Below, piece after piece: positions 36,749 through 45,461 of a stretch of 64,000 nucleotides of DNA. The notes under the pieces were generated by a model. That model saw nothing but the letters and a program-made list of their open reading frames with translations. It did no database searches and was not told where the DNA came from. Positions within the stretch are counted from its first letter, which is position 1; each line of letters begins with the position of its first letter. Made by a program: the position numbers and the translations under genes. This stretch comes from Nocardioides oceani (GTDB taxonomy: Bacteria > Actinomycetota > Actinomycetes > Propionibacteriales > Nocardioidaceae). Location of the stretch: positions 1,018,060 to 1,082,059 of the forward strand of contig NZ_JAUHJQ010000001.1 of assembly GCF_030412965.1 (NCBI RefSeq), read 5' to 3'.

Positions 36749-38182
36749 GTGAGGCCGGGCGGGGAGCACGTCCACCCCACGCAGGAGGACGCCGTCGTCC
36801 GCGCGCTCAGCGAGGGCGTCGGCGGGCCGATGGGCACCCGCGGCGCGGGCCACCGCTGGTGGACGCCGGTGCGGGTCGTCCTGCTCGTGACGGCGGTGTG
36901 CTTCGCGCTCGGGATGGTGCAGAAGCAGAGCTGCTTCGAGGACACCTGGGGCGACGGGCAGCAGCGCTACGCGCACATGTGCTACTCCGACCTGCCCTAC
37001 CTCTACACCGGCCGCGGCATGGTCGAGCGCGCGTGGCCCTACACCCAGGACGAGGAGGTCCGCGACCGCTACGAGGTGATGGAGTACCCCGTCGGGATCT
37101 CCTACTGGGCCTGGGGCACCGCGTGGGTCGCGCAGGCGGCCGACCACCTCGGGCTGCCTGACCTCACCGAGCGCGCGCAGCAGCCGGTCGACTCCCTCTT
37201 CGGCACCCCGGAGGTGCAGTCGGAGATCCGCTGGTACGTCGTCGTCAACGCGCTCGGCCTCGCCGCCGTCGCGCTGCTCACCGCGTGGTTCCTCGCCCGG
37301 ACCCACCGGCGGCGGCCCTGGGACGCGATGGCGTACGCCGCCTCGCCGGCGCTCGCGCTGACGGCGCTGGTCAACTGGGACCTGCTCGCCGTGGTGCTCG
37401 TCGCGGCCGCGACCTGGGCGTGGTCGCGCGACAAGCCGGTGCTGACCGGCGTGCTCATCGGCCTCGGCACGGCCACCAAGCTCTACCCGCTGTTCCTGCT
37501 CGGGGGCGTGCTCGTCGTGTGCCTGCGCGACAAGCGGCTGCGCGACTTCCTGCTCGCCGCCGCGGCCGCGGCCGCCGCGTGGGTGGCGGCCGACCTGCCG
37601 GCGTACCTCTCCGGGCCCGAGCAGTGGCGGGTGTTCTGGTCGTTCAACTCCGAGCGGGCCGCCGACCTCGGCTCGATCTGGCTGGTGGTCCAGCAGGCGA
37701 CGGACACCGCGATCAGCGCGCACACGATCAACGTCGCCTCCTGGCTGTTCTTCGGCGCCTGGTGCCTGGGCGTGCTGGTGCTCGGTCTGCGCGCGCCGGA
37801 GACACCCCGGCTGGCGCAGCTGGCGTTCCTCGTCGTCGCGGGGTTCCTGCTGGTCAACAAGGTCTACTCGCCGCAGTACGTCCTGTGGCTGCTGCCGCTG
37901 GCCGTCCTGGCCCGGCCCCGCTGGCGCGACCAGCTGGTCTGGCAGGCCGGCGAGGTCCTCTACTTCGCGTCGGTGTGGTGGTACCTCGGGGAGTACCTCG
38001 CCCCCGCCGGCGGCGGCGACGCCGGGTTCTACTGGGTCGCGATCCTCCTGCGCATGGCGTGCGAGCTCTACCTCGTCGGCATCGTGGTCCGCGACGTGCT
38101 CCGCCCGCGCCACGACCCCGTCCGGGAGGCGGTCGTCGCCGCGCCGCCGCCCTCGCGCGCGCCGGCGCCTGCTGCTGGGTGA
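36749..38182 (+). CDS. Membrane glycosyltransferase, GT87/DUF2029-like (Rv0051-like)
   Basis: 477 residues with about 10-12 hydrophobic helices (GHRWWTPVRVVLLVTAVCFALGMV, ALGLAAVALLTAWFLA, GVLIGLGTATKLYPLFLLGGVLVV and others). The TATKLYPLFLLGG and LVNKVYSPQYVLWLLPL segments are typical of polyprenyl-phosphate-mannose-using GT-C enzymes of the GT87/DUF2029 group; acidic residues after the first helix would be catalytic. It is co-transcribed with PBP1A (7-bp gap), suggesting a role in envelope glycan or lipoglycan assembly. Acceptor unknown. Confidence 0.8.
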   Translation: MRPGGEHVHPTQEDAVVRALSEGVGGPMGTRGAGHRWWTPVRVVLLVTAVCFALGMVQKQSCFEDTWGDGQQRYAHMCYSDLPYLYTGRGMVERAWPYTQDEEVRDRYEVMEYPVGISYWAWGTAWVAQAADHLGLPDLTERAQQPVDSLFGTPEVQSEIRWYVVVNALGLAAVALLTAWFLARTHRRRPWDAMAYAASPALALTALVNWDLLAVVLVAAATWAWSRDKPVLTGVLIGLGTATKLYPLFLLGGVLVVCLRDKRLRDFLLAAAAAAAAWVAADLPAYLSGPEQWRVFWSFNSERAADLGSIWLVVQQATDTAISAHTINVASWLFFGAWCLGVLVLGLRAPETPRLAQLAFLVVAGFLLVNKVYSPQYVLWLLPLAVLARPRWRDQLVWQAGEVLYFASVWWYLGEYLAPAGGGDAGFYWVAILLRMACELYLVGIVVRDVLRPRHDPVREAVVAAPPPSRAPAPAAG

Positions 38183-38190
38183 GCCTCGGG

Positions 38191-38218
38191 GCTCGGTCGG
38201 GCTCGGTCGGGCTCGGGC
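38191..38218. repeat. Short tandem repeat (GCTCGGTCGG x about 2.7)
   Basis: Two exact 10-bp units plus a partial third, directly abutting repeat element copy 5 on its left. Confidence 0.7.
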
Positions 38219-38305
38219 GCGAACACAGTCGTTCAATTGCGCCGAAATGTCGCGGTGGGAGCGGTTCCACCCGTCGCAATCGCTCAATTGAACGATAGTT
38301 GACGC
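38219..38305. repeat. 87-bp inverted-arm repeat element, copy 5
   Basis: Right arm 38282-38305 (complement begins GCGTCAACTATCGTTCAATT) and left arm 38219-38242 (GCGAACACAGTCGTTCAATT). CAATTG at 38234 and 38285, 51 bp apart. The centre shares GGTGGGAGCG with copy 1. Located between the convergent GT87 and alanine-racemase-like genes. Confidence 0.8.
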
Positions 38306-38336
38306 CCGAGGAGCTGAGCACCCCGAGCCGAGCGAC

Positions 38337-39392
38337 CTACTCGACGACCACCCGGTCGAAGGCGGTGGCGGTGAACCGCACGCGCACGTCGACCTCGTCG
38401 CCGACGTCGGGCACCCGCGAGCCGGAGGGCAGGAAGAGCATCGAGGCCTGCATGTGCGGCGGCTCGGCGAAGAGCCGCTGCTTGCCGTCGATGGAGAACG
38501 GCGAGCGGACGAAGCCGACCGCGTCCAGGCCACCGCGGGCCAGCGTGGCGGCCCGCGCCTTGAGGCCGGAGTCGCCGGTGGGTGCCTCGAGGCCGATGCC
38601 GTGGGCGGTGCCGCCGCTGACGACGAGCAGGTGACCGGACTTCGGCGCGGTCCGGCCGCGGTAGCCGAAGGAGTCGCCCCGCTCGACCGGGTGCACGTCG
38701 AGCACGGTCGCGGTCACGCGCAGCGCGCCGCGGTCGCCCAGCCACAGGGCGGTGCCGGTGCGCGGGCGGATGTCGTAGTCGGCGTACGACGCGCGCAGGG
38801 TCGCGAGCTCGGCGTCGGTGAGGTGGCTGACCCAGATCGTGCGGGTGTCGAGCTCGGCCGCGACGACGTCGGTGAGCAGCCGCTCCACCTCGCCGAGGTG
38901 GGAGCCCTGGGCGAGCGGAAGGTGGAGCGCCACCCCCTCGAGCCGGGCGCTGCGGTGGTCCGCGAGGGTCCGCGCGGCCGCCCACAGCTCGCGGGCGCTG
39001 TGCCCGTGGCGCTGCATGCTGGTCATCCGCTCCAGGACGAACCGGGCGTCGGGCTGCCGGCGCAGCAGGTCATCGACGTCCTGGGGACGGCTCAGGGTGT
39101 GCACCACCCGGTCGGCGAGGGCCGGGTCGACCTCGAGCGCGGCGCCGAAGGGCCGCCAGGGGGTGAGCACCAGGAGGCTGCCGTCGAACCGGGTGGCCAC
39201 GTGCGGCAGCTCGTCGTAGGTGCCGACCGCGATCGTGTCGACGCCGAGCCACTGGCTCTTGCGGGCCAGCCGGCCGAGCGTGAACCCGTAGCCGTTGCCC
39301 TTGCACACCGGCACCAGGCCGGGGTGACCGTCGGCGACCGAGCGCAGGTGGGTGCGCCACCGGTCGCCGGCGACGTGGAGGACGAGGCTCAT
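38337..39392 (-). CDS. Alanine racemase-like PLP protein (fold type III)
   Basis: 351 residues. N-terminal TIM-barrel start LVPVCKGNGYGFTLGRLA has the PLP lysine in the usual KxNxYG setting; later LEGVALHLPLAQGSHLGEV and RPRTGTALWLGD. The C-terminal beta domain carries SFGYRGRTAPKSGHLLVVSGG. Several canonical alanine racemase features are altered, so amino-acid racemisation is likely but substrate is not certain. It follows a FemAB-family gene by 16 bp in the same direction, pointing to peptidoglycan precursor or bridge synthesis rather than general alanine metabolism. Confidence 0.75.
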   Translation of the reverse strand: MSLVLHVAGDRWRTHLRSVADGHPGLVPVCKGNGYGFTLGRLARKSQWLGVDTIAVGTYDELPHVATRFDGSLLVLTPWRPFGAALEVDPALADRVVHTLSRPQDVDDLLRRQPDARFVLERMTSMQRHGHSARELWAAARTLADHRSARLEGVALHLPLAQGSHLGEVERLLTDVVAAELDTRTIWVSHLTDAELATLRASYADYDIRPRTGTALWLGDRGALRVTATVLDVHPVERGDSFGYRGRTAPKSGHLLVVSGGTAHGIGLEAPTGDSGLKARAATLARGGLDAVGFVRSPFSIDGKQRLFAEPPHMQASMLFLPSGSRVPDVGDEVDVRVRFTATAFDRVVVE

Positions 39393-39408
39393 CGCGCTGC
39401 TCCCATGC

Positions 39409-40542
39409 TCAGCCGCGGCGCTTCATGTAGAGGTCGAAGGCCCGGTACAGCGGGCGGTTGAGCGGGAGGTCCCACTCGCCGGCGTACTCGACGGCCTCGC
39501 CGCCGGTGCCGACCTTGAACTGGATCAGCCCGACGTGCGGGTCGTCGGGGTCGAGGGTCTCGGTGATACCGCGCAGGTCGTAGACGTCGGCGCCGGCCGC
39601 GATCGCGGCGCGCATCATCGCCCACTGGACGGCGTTCGAGCCACGGACCTCCCGCTTCTCGGTGGAGGAGGCGCCGTAGGAGTACCACGCGTGCGTGCCG
39701 ACCCGGATCGCGATCGTCGCGGCGACCAGGTCGCCGTCGTGCCGCGCGAGGTGGAGGGTGATCCGGTCCGGCTCCTCGGCGGAGAGCGCCTCGACCATGG
39801 TGCGGAAGTACGCCAGCGGGCGCGGCGTGAACCCGTCGCGCTCGGCGGTGTGGACGTAGAGGTCGTGGAAGGCCTTGAGCTCCGCGCCGAAACCCTCGGC
39901 GCTGCTGGTGGAGCTCACCTCGACACCGGCCTTGGCGGCCTTCTTGATGTTGCGGCGCCACTGCTGGTTCATGCCGGCCAGGACGTCCTCCTCCGACCGC
40001 CCGGCCAGCGGCACCTGGAAGACGTGCTGGGGCTGCCCGGCCGCGAAGCCGCCGGCCACCGCCTGCGAGCGCCAGCCGAGCTCGCGCAGCTGAGAGACCA
40101 CGCGCGCCCCGGCGCCGTCGCGGTCGGTCGGGGCCAGCTCGCCGAGGCGACGTACGCCGTCGTCGGCGATGCCCTCCTTGATCGTCGCCGCGTCCCAGCG
40201 GCGCGTCACCACGGGCGGGCCGATCCGGACGCCGAACGCGCCGCGGCCCCTGACGTGGGCGGCCATCGGCGCGAGCCAGGCGGCGAGGTCCTCGTCGGCC
40301 CAGTCGATGAGCGGGCCCTCGGGCAGGTAGGCCAGGTAGCGGCGCACCTTGGGCAGCTGGCGGTAGAGCACCAGCGCCGCCCCGACCGGGGCGTCCTGCC
40401 CGTCGCGGAACCAGCCGATCGACTGGCGGCGCCACTCCGGCTTCACCCGGCCCCAGGCCGGGGTCTGCAGGAACGACGCGGAGCGCTGCGCCCGCACGAA
40501 GGCGAGGTGCTCGGTCTCGGAGATCTCGCGGACGGTCAGCAC
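39409..40542 (-). CDS. FemAB-family peptidoglycan bridge aminoacyltransferase (FemX-like)
   Basis: 377 residues with the duplicated GNAT fold of Fem proteins: [39 protein letters not shown], the central coiled insertion [18 protein letters not shown], then [19 protein letters not shown] and [20 protein letters not shown] with [23 protein letters not shown]. These enzymes add glycine (or serine/alanine) from aminoacyl-tRNA to lipid II. That fits a cell wall with LL-diaminopimelate and a glycine bridge. The start is GTG 40542, 6 nt after TAGCCT (leaderless). Confidence 0.88.
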   Translation of the reverse strand: MLTVREISETEHLAFVRAQRSASFLQTPAWGRVKPEWRRQSIGWFRDGQDAPVGAALVLYRQLPKVRRYLAYLPEGPLIDWADEDLAAWLAPMAAHVRGRGAFGVRIGPPVVTRRWDAATIKEGIADDGVRRLGELAPTDRDGAGARVVSQLRELGWRSQAVAGGFAAGQPQHVFQVPLAGRSEEDVLAGMNQQWRRNIKKAAKAGVEVSSTSSAEGFGAELKAFHDLYVHTAERDGFTPRPLAYFRTMVEALSAEEPDRITLHLARHDGDLVAATIAIRVGTHAWYSYGASSTEKREVRGSNAVQWAMMRAAIAAGADVYDLRGITETLDPDDPHVGLIQFKVGTGGEAVEYAGEWDLPLNRPLYRAFDLYMKRRG

Positions 40543-40573
40543 GGATCGAGGCTACTGGGCGCCGGGCCGGGCC

Positions 40574-41386
40574 TCACACCCGCTCGCGGAGCCAGGCGAA
40601 GTCGGCCCGGTGCTGCTCGGCGTCGCCGGGCGTCTCGCAGACCACCGGGGCGCCGGCGTCGCGGACGATCCCGGCCAGCAGGTCGGGGTCGATCCGGCCG
40701 GCGCCGAAGTTGGTGTGCCGGTCGGCGCCGGAGTCGAAGTCGTCGCGGCTGTCGTTGCAGTGCACCAGGTCGATCCGCCCGGTGATGCGGCGTACGTCGT
40801 CGACGACCGTCTCCAGGGCGTTGCCGCCGGCGTGGGCGTGGCAGGTGTCGAGGCAGAAGCCGACCCGGTCGAAGCCCTCGGCGGTGGAGATCGCGTCCCA
40901 GACCCGGCCGATCCGCTCCAGGTGGCGGGCCATCGCGTTGTCGCCGCCGGCGGTGTTCTCGATCAGCAGCGGCACCTTGATGTCGGTCGCCTCGATCGCC
41001 TTGCGCCAGTTGTCGAACCCCTTCTCGGGGTCGTCGGCCTTGTTCACGTGGCCCCCGTGGACGATCAGGCCCCGGGCGCCGACCTCGGCCGCGGCGTCCA
41101 TGTGCTGCTGGAGCAGCTTGCGGCTCGGGATGCGGATCCGGTTGTTCGTGGTGGCGACGTTGATGACGTACGGCGCGTGGACGTACAGGTCGATCCCCGC
41201 GGCCTCGGCCGCCTCCTTCAGGGCGGCCGCGCCGCCGGCGTACCGCACCTGGGGGCCCTTGTAGTCCTGCGGGTCCCCGAGGAAGAACTGCACGAGCGGC
41301 GCCTGCCGGGCCTGCGCCTCGGCGATCGGGTCGGTCTGGTCGACGTGGGCGCCGATCGCGAGGTCGGGAGGGGTCTGCGAGGCCAT
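40574..41386 (-). CDS. nfo: Deoxyribonuclease IV (AP endonuclease, Nfo family)
   Basis: Metal-dependent AP endonuclease of base-excision repair; 270 residues, TIM barrel. Metal-ligand segments are visible in order: [20 protein letters not shown] (Glu), [14 protein letters not shown] (Asp, His), [26 protein letters not shown] (Asp, His) and VVCETPG (Glu). The start is ATG 41386 ([15 protein letters not shown]); longer upstream reading runs across the rpsF leader and is rejected. Co-directional with FemAB (31-bp gap) but probably independent in role. Confidence 0.92.
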   Translation of the reverse strand: MASQTPPDLAIGAHVDQTDPIAEAQARQAPLVQFFLGDPQDYKGPQVRYAGGAAALKEAAEAAGIDLYVHAPYVINVATTNNRIRIPSRKLLQQHMDAAAEVGARGLIVHGGHVNKADDPEKGFDNWRKAIEATDIKVPLLIENTAGGDNAMARHLERIGRVWDAISTAEGFDRVGFCLDTCHAHAGGNALETVVDDVRRITGRIDLVHCNDSRDDFDSGADRHTNFGAGRIDPDLLAGIVRDAGAPVVCETPGDAEQHRADFAWLRERV

Positions 41387-41590
41387 GCGCGTCACCCTAC
41401 GAGGGGTCACCGACGGGATTTCGGGGCGGTCGGCGTGCGCTGGTACCTTGTCCTGTCCTCGCGTGACCGCCCACCGACGGGTCCGGGAGCCGGGGACACC
41501 CGCCGTCCGGCCCCGGTCGCCGGCGGGACGCAAGCCCTCCTGCCACGGAGAGACCGTGGCCGCCGAAGTCCACAGGAGGTGGAGACCGCT
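41387..41590 (+). promoter_or_regulatory. rpsF operon leader
   Basis: The 204-bp gap between nfo and rpsF has a TACCTT -10-like element (41444-41449), giving a leader of about 140 nt that ends in AGGAGG. S6/S18 binding leaders occur upstream of this operon in many bacteria; I could not confirm the structure by eye. Confidence 0.35.
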
Positions 41591-41881
41591 TTGCGTGCCT
41601 ACGAAGTCATGGTCATCCTCGACCCCAGCCTCGACGAGCGCACCGTGCAGCCCTCGCTCGACCGCTACCTCAACGTCATCCGCAACGACGGCGGCTCGGT
41701 CGAGTCCGTCGACGTGTGGGGCCGTCGTCGCCTCGCCTACGAGGTGAAGAAGAACGCCGAGGGCATCTACGCGGTGATCTCGATCAACGCCGAGCCGGCG
41801 ACGGTCAAGGAGTTCGACCGTCAGCTCACGCTCAACGAGTCCATCCTGCGCACGAAGGTCATCCGCCCCGACGCCAAGTGA
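41591..41881 (+). CDS. rpsF: 30S ribosomal protein S6
   Basis: 96 residues beginning [18 protein letters not shown] after the initiator, the canonical S6 N-terminus, with [20 protein letters not shown] in the middle. The initiator is TTG at 41591, preceded by AGGAGG 11 nt upstream; the first in-frame ATG would remove six conserved residues. First gene of rpsF-ssb-rpsR-rplI. Confidence 0.96.
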   Translation: MRAYEVMVILDPSLDERTVQPSLDRYLNVIRNDGGSVESVDVWGRRRLAYEVKKNAEGIYAVISINAEPATVKEFDRQLTLNESILRTKVIRPDAK

Positions 41882-42002
41882 GCTCCCCGGAGCTCCCTGG
41901 GCGTCGTCCCTGTGGATGACCCCTTCCCGACGTCGGTGCCAACGGCAACGATGAGCGGGACGCACACACGACTCTGACCAGCACGAAGCCAAGGAGACCC
42001 TC

Positions 42003-42614
42003 ATGGCAGGCGAGACCGTCATCACGGTGGTCGGCAACCTCGTCGACGACCCGGAGCTGCGCTTCACCCCCTCGGGTGCGGCCGTGGCGAACTTCCGGAT
42101 CGCGTCGACGCCGCGCACCTTCGACCGGCAGTCCAACGAGTGGAAGGACGGCGACGCGCTGTTCCTCTCCTGCTCGGTCTGGCGGCAGGCCGCGGAGAAC
42201 GTCGCCGAGTCCCTGCAGCGCGGCATGCGTGTCGTCGTGCAGGGCCGCCTGAAGTCCCGGCAGTACGAGACCCGTGAGGGCGAGAAGCGGACCGTCTTCG
42301 AGATCGAGGTCGAAGAGGTCGGTCCGTCGCTGAAGTACGCCACGGCCAAGGTCACCCGGGCCCAGCGCTCCGGCGGTGGCGGCGGCGGTGGCGGGTTCTC
42401 CGGCGGTGGCGGCGGCGCCTCCTCCGGCGGGGACGACCCGTGGGCCACCCCGGCGCCCTCCCAGGGCGGCGGCCAGGGCGGCGGCGGGTACGGCGGCGGC
42501 GCTCCCGGTGGCGGCCAGGGCGGTTACGGAGGCGGCGCACCCCAGGGTGGCGGCGCTCCCGCGAACGACCCTTGGGGCGCACCGGGCGTGGGCTCCGACG
42601 AGCCCCCGTTCTGA
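42003..42614 (+). CDS. ssb: Single-stranded DNA-binding protein
   Basis: 203 residues. OB fold at 1-115 ([60 protein letters not shown]), then a long Gly-rich linker and the acidic protein-interaction tip SDEPPF at the C-terminus. AAGGAGACCCTC lies immediately upstream of the ATG. In the ribosomal-protein operon, the usual place for the essential SSB. Confidence 0.97.
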   Translation: MAGETVITVVGNLVDDPELRFTPSGAAVANFRIASTPRTFDRQSNEWKDGDALFLSCSVWRQAAENVAESLQRGMRVVVQGRLKSRQYETREGEKRTVFEIEVEEVGPSLKYATAKVTRAQRSGGGGGGGGFSGGGGGASSGGDDPWATPAPSQGGGQGGGGYGGGAPGGGQGGYGGGAPQGGGAPANDPWGAPGVGSDEPPF

Positions 42615-42746
42615 TCCTCCGCACCGCGGGCCGCTGAGGCCCACCGGCTGGTCCAGCACCACCCACTCATGCACATCCCTCAACCATTCCGCCCCTGCCC
42701 GCCTCACGGCGGCGCCGGGTCGGGCTTCTAGGAAGGAAGCACCACA

Positions 42747-42983
42747 ATGGCCAAGGCAGTGATGCGCAAGCCCAAGAAGAAGGTTTGCCAGTTCTGCAAG
42801 GAGAAGGCGACCGGTGTCGACTACAAGGACACCACGCTCCTCCGCAAGTTCATCTCGGACCGCGGCAAGATCCGCGCCCGTCGGGTGACCGGCAACTGCG
42901 TCCAGCACCAGCGCGACGTGGCCACGGCCGTCAAGAACGCCCGTGAGGTCGCCCTGCTGCCCTACACCTCGACCGGTCGCTGA
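42747..42983 (+). CDS. rpsR: 30S ribosomal protein S18
   Basis: 78 residues with the zinc-binding (C+) pattern: KVCQFCKEK near the N-terminus and GNCVQHQRD later, plus the S18 core [32 protein letters not shown] upstream. The presence of the cysteines means it is the zinc-requiring paralogue type; a zinc-independent copy, if any, would lie elsewhere. Confidence 0.97.
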   Translation: MAKAVMRKPKKKVCQFCKEKATGVDYKDTTLLRKFISDRGKIRARRVTGNCVQHQRDVATAVKNAREVALLPYTSTGR

Positions 42984-42997
42984 GAGGAGCGGGAACG

Positions 42998-43444
42998 ATG
43001 AAGCTCATCCTGACCCAGGAGGTCACCGGTCTCGGTGGCCCCGGTGACGTCGTCGAGGTGAAGGACGGTTACGGCCGCAACTACCTCGTCCCCCGTGGTG
43101 TCGCGATCCGTTGGACGCGCGGCGCCGAGAAGACGGTCGAGTCGATCAAGGCTGCCCGCGCCACCCGCGCGGTCCGCGACCTCGGCCACGCCGAGGAGAT
43201 CAAGACTAAGCTCGAGGCGAACAGCGTGGCCGTCAAGGTCCGCGCCGGTGCCGGCGGCCGCCTCTTCGGCGCCGTCACCACCGCCGAGATCGCCGAGGCC
43301 CTCCAGGCCAGCTCCGGCGAGGCCGTCGACAAGCGCACGATCGCGATCAAGAACCCGATCAAGGCGCTCGGCAACCACGAGATCTCGGTCCGGCTGCACG
43401 ACGAGGTGTCCGCCACGGTGGCCCTCAACGTCATCCCGGCCTGA
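42998..43444 (+). CDS. rplI: 50S ribosomal protein L9
   Basis: 148 residues: [30 protein letters not shown] (canonical N-terminal domain), a long connecting helix ([23 protein letters not shown]) and a C-terminal domain ([20 protein letters not shown]). It lies 14 bp after rpsR. A strong terminator follows. Confidence 0.98.
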   Translation: MKLILTQEVTGLGGPGDVVEVKDGYGRNYLVPRGVAIRWTRGAEKTVESIKAARATRAVRDLGHAEEIKTKLEANSVAVKVRAGAGGRLFGAVTTAEIAEALQASSGEAVDKRTIAIKNPIKALGNHEISVRLHDEVSATVALNVIPA

Positions 43445-43481
43445 TCCCCCGCTGCCGCCTCGGCAGCACCTGCACCACGAC

Positions 43482-43517
43482 CAGGGGCCGTCCCTCCGCG
43501 AGGAGGGACGGCCCCTG
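43482..43517 (+). terminator. Strong hairpin terminator after rplI
   Basis: CAGGGGCCGTCCCTCC (43482-43497) pairs perfectly with 43502-43517 around a GCGA tetraloop: a 16-bp stem 37 bp after the rplI stop. It also faces the convergent secreted-protein gene, so it may work both ways. Confidence 0.85.
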
Positions 43518-43639
43518 TCGTCGTCGGGTCGGTGCGGCTGTCGCGCCGGTGGGTCGGCGGGGTAGCTGTGCCTGGACAGCGCGTCCACCCGCAGCGCCCG
43601 CGCCGAGGTCGAGCCCCCGCGCCGAGCCCGGGCCCGGGC

Positions 43640-44836
43640 TCAGTGCGCGAGGACCGCGTCGATGCGGACGGACTCGCCGCGGCCGATCTTCTTGGCGCGG
43701 ACCTGGATGGTGCCGCTGACCAGCGGGTCGAACTGGTCGCGGACCTGGTAGACGTGGAACCGCTCGTACGTCGCGCCCTTGAGGTTGACGGTCCGCCAGA
43801 TGCTCTGGCCGATCTTGACCTCGACCTTGCCGAGCTTCGGCCCGCGGGGCGCGATCAGCCGCAGCTCGCGGACGTTCGTGCCGGGGGCGGAGACGAGGGC
43901 GCCGACCTTCGTGGTCTGCAGGAAGTCCTCGCCGAAGTAGCCGCCCTGGCGGACGACCTTCCAGCCGCTGTTCTTGCGCGCGGTCAGGTTGCGGGGGACC
44001 GAGAACTTGACGACCGCCGGGCTGGGGTCGACGTTGCCGGCGGCGTCGCGGGCGACGGCCTCGAAGCGCTGGTCGCCCGGGGGCAGGTTGCGCAGGTCGG
44101 TGGTGCCGGCGGCGCACGGCACGGGCGCCTGGTTCAGCGTGCAGGAGAAGCCGACCGGGCTGCGGTCCTGGCTGCCGCTGGCGCCGAGGACGACCTGGAG
44201 CGTCCGGGAGGTGATCATCGGCCACTCCGGGTTCTCCTCGTCGGCCAGGCCGTTGACCCGGGCCGAGCCGGAGGGCGCGGTCCGGTCGACGCGGACCTGG
44301 ACCGAGGCCGGGGACTGGTCGCTGTCCTCCAGGTCGGCGGTCGGGCGCTGGCAGACGATCGGCAGGCAGTCGAAGCCCGAGAGTGAGGTGGCGTCGAGGC
44401 CGTGGTCGGCGGCGTCGACGGCGCGGACTCGGAAGGTGTAGGGCACCAGGTCCGGCCCGGTCTCGTCGGGGACGGCGTACGTCGCAGGGCTGGAGCACGC
44501 CGTCCAGGCCGCCGGCGCCGTGCGGGTCGGGTAGAACTGGCACTCGAAAGCGATGGGGTCCGTGTCGCCGTCGGTGTGCCGCCCGCCAAAGGTGAGCTGG
44601 ACCCGGTCCGAGCTCACCCAGGCCTGGTCGGTCTGGGGCGCGGGTGCGACCCCGCCGAGGACCGTCTCGGGCGGCACCGTGTCGTCGCAGCGGGTCTGGT
44701 TGCTTGGCGCCTCGCTCAGGCAGCCGGGCTCGGCGAGCGCCGGCGCGGCGGCCGGGCCGGCGAGGGTGACGAGCGACGCGAGCAGTGCCGCCGCGGGCAG
44801 GGCGACGAGTCCTCGCAGACGTCGGGGTGTGGGCAT
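43640..44836 (-). CDS. Secreted Ig-like beta-sandwich protein, unknown function
   Basis: 398 residues. Signal peptide (LRGLVALPAAALLASLVTLAGPAAAPALA) then two or three Ig/fibronectin-like modules. Each carries an intramolecular Cys pair and the pattern of bacterial surface-protein Ig repeats: PPETVLGGVAPAPQTDQAWV, VRVDRTAPSGSARVNG, RFEAVARDAAGNVDPSPAVVKF. The C-terminal 130 residues are beta-rich (GWKVVRQGGYFGEDFLQTT). No catalytic motif; possibly an adhesin or a wall-binding protein. The start at ATG 44836 is set by the signal peptide. Confidence 0.75.
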   Translation of the reverse strand: MPTPRRLRGLVALPAAALLASLVTLAGPAAAPALAEPGCLSEAPSNQTRCDDTVPPETVLGGVAPAPQTDQAWVSSDRVQLTFGGRHTDGDTDPIAFECQFYPTRTAPAAWTACSSPATYAVPDETGPDLVPYTFRVRAVDAADHGLDATSLSGFDCLPIVCQRPTADLEDSDQSPASVQVRVDRTAPSGSARVNGLADEENPEWPMITSRTLQVVLGASGSQDRSPVGFSCTLNQAPVPCAAGTTDLRNLPPGDQRFEAVARDAAGNVDPSPAVVKFSVPRNLTARKNSGWKVVRQGGYFGEDFLQTTKVGALVSAPGTNVRELRLIAPRGPKLGKVEVKIGQSIWRTVNLKGATYERFHVYQVRDQFDPLVSGTIQVRAKKIGRGESVRIDAVLAH

Positions 44837-44888
44837 GGGGGGACTCCCTCTCTCTCCTGCGGAGGACAACGGATGGGGGTCCTCGAGG

Positions 44889-45461
44889 CTATGGTCCAGA
44901 CCGCTCGGCCGCTGGGCTTTCGCCGGATCGGCCGGCCGCGGGCGGCGCCCCGGCCCAGGCCCGCCCAGAGCAGGCGAACAGCTGCCAGATGACGAACAGC
45001 AGCGTGAGCACCGCGAGGGCGCCCGTCGGCGCGGCGAGCGCGGCGACACCGACGCCGAGCACCAGGACCGGCAGGGCGGCGACGGCCACCGTCAGCGTCA
45101 CCGCGAGCCGCAGCCGCCGGGCGGCCGGGAGGTCCGCGGCCGCCGTCGCGCGACGGGCGAGGACGTGGCACAGGAGCGCGACCAGGCCCAGCTGCGGCAG
45201 GGTCAGCGCCCAGGCCACGGAGTCGTCGACCTCCTCGAGCGCCTCGCCGACGGACGGGACCCACAGCGGCACCGCGACCGCGCCGGCCAGCGCGGCGAGC
45301 CCCAGCAGGACCGGCCGCAGCTCCAGGCCGGCCGGGAATCGGACGAGGCCCACCAGCACGAGCACCCAGCCCAGCGGGTCCGGCAACGCGTCGTACTCCC
45401 CGAAGGAGGCGGTCAGCCCGACCACCAGCAGTCCCATGGCGACGGACTGCAGCGGCTTCAC
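44889..45461 (-). CDS. Small polytopic membrane protein, unknown function
   Basis: 190 residues with about five hydrophobic helices (SVAMGLLVVGLTASFG, PLGWVLVLVGLVRF, LLGLAALAGAVAVPLWV, AVTLTVAVAALPVLVLGVGVAALAA, LAVLTLLFVIWQLF) and a Pro/Ala/Ser-rich tail. Its start overlaps the MATE transporter stop (ATGA), so it is translationally coupled to it. No family recognised. Confidence 0.7.
   Translation of the reverse strand: MKPLQSVAMGLLVVGLTASFGEYDALPDPLGWVLVLVGLVRFPAGLELRPVLLGLAALAGAVAVPLWVPSVGEALEEVDDSVAWALTLPQLGLVALLCHVLARRATAAADLPAARRLRLAVTLTVAVAALPVLVLGVGVAALAAPTGALAVLTLLFVIWQLFACSGRAWAGAPPAAGRSGESPAAERSGP

Noticed and set aside
41609..41611. ATG (MVILDPSL) as the rpsF start
   Set aside because: It would delete conserved RAYEV residues; the TTG at 41591 has AGGAGG upstream.
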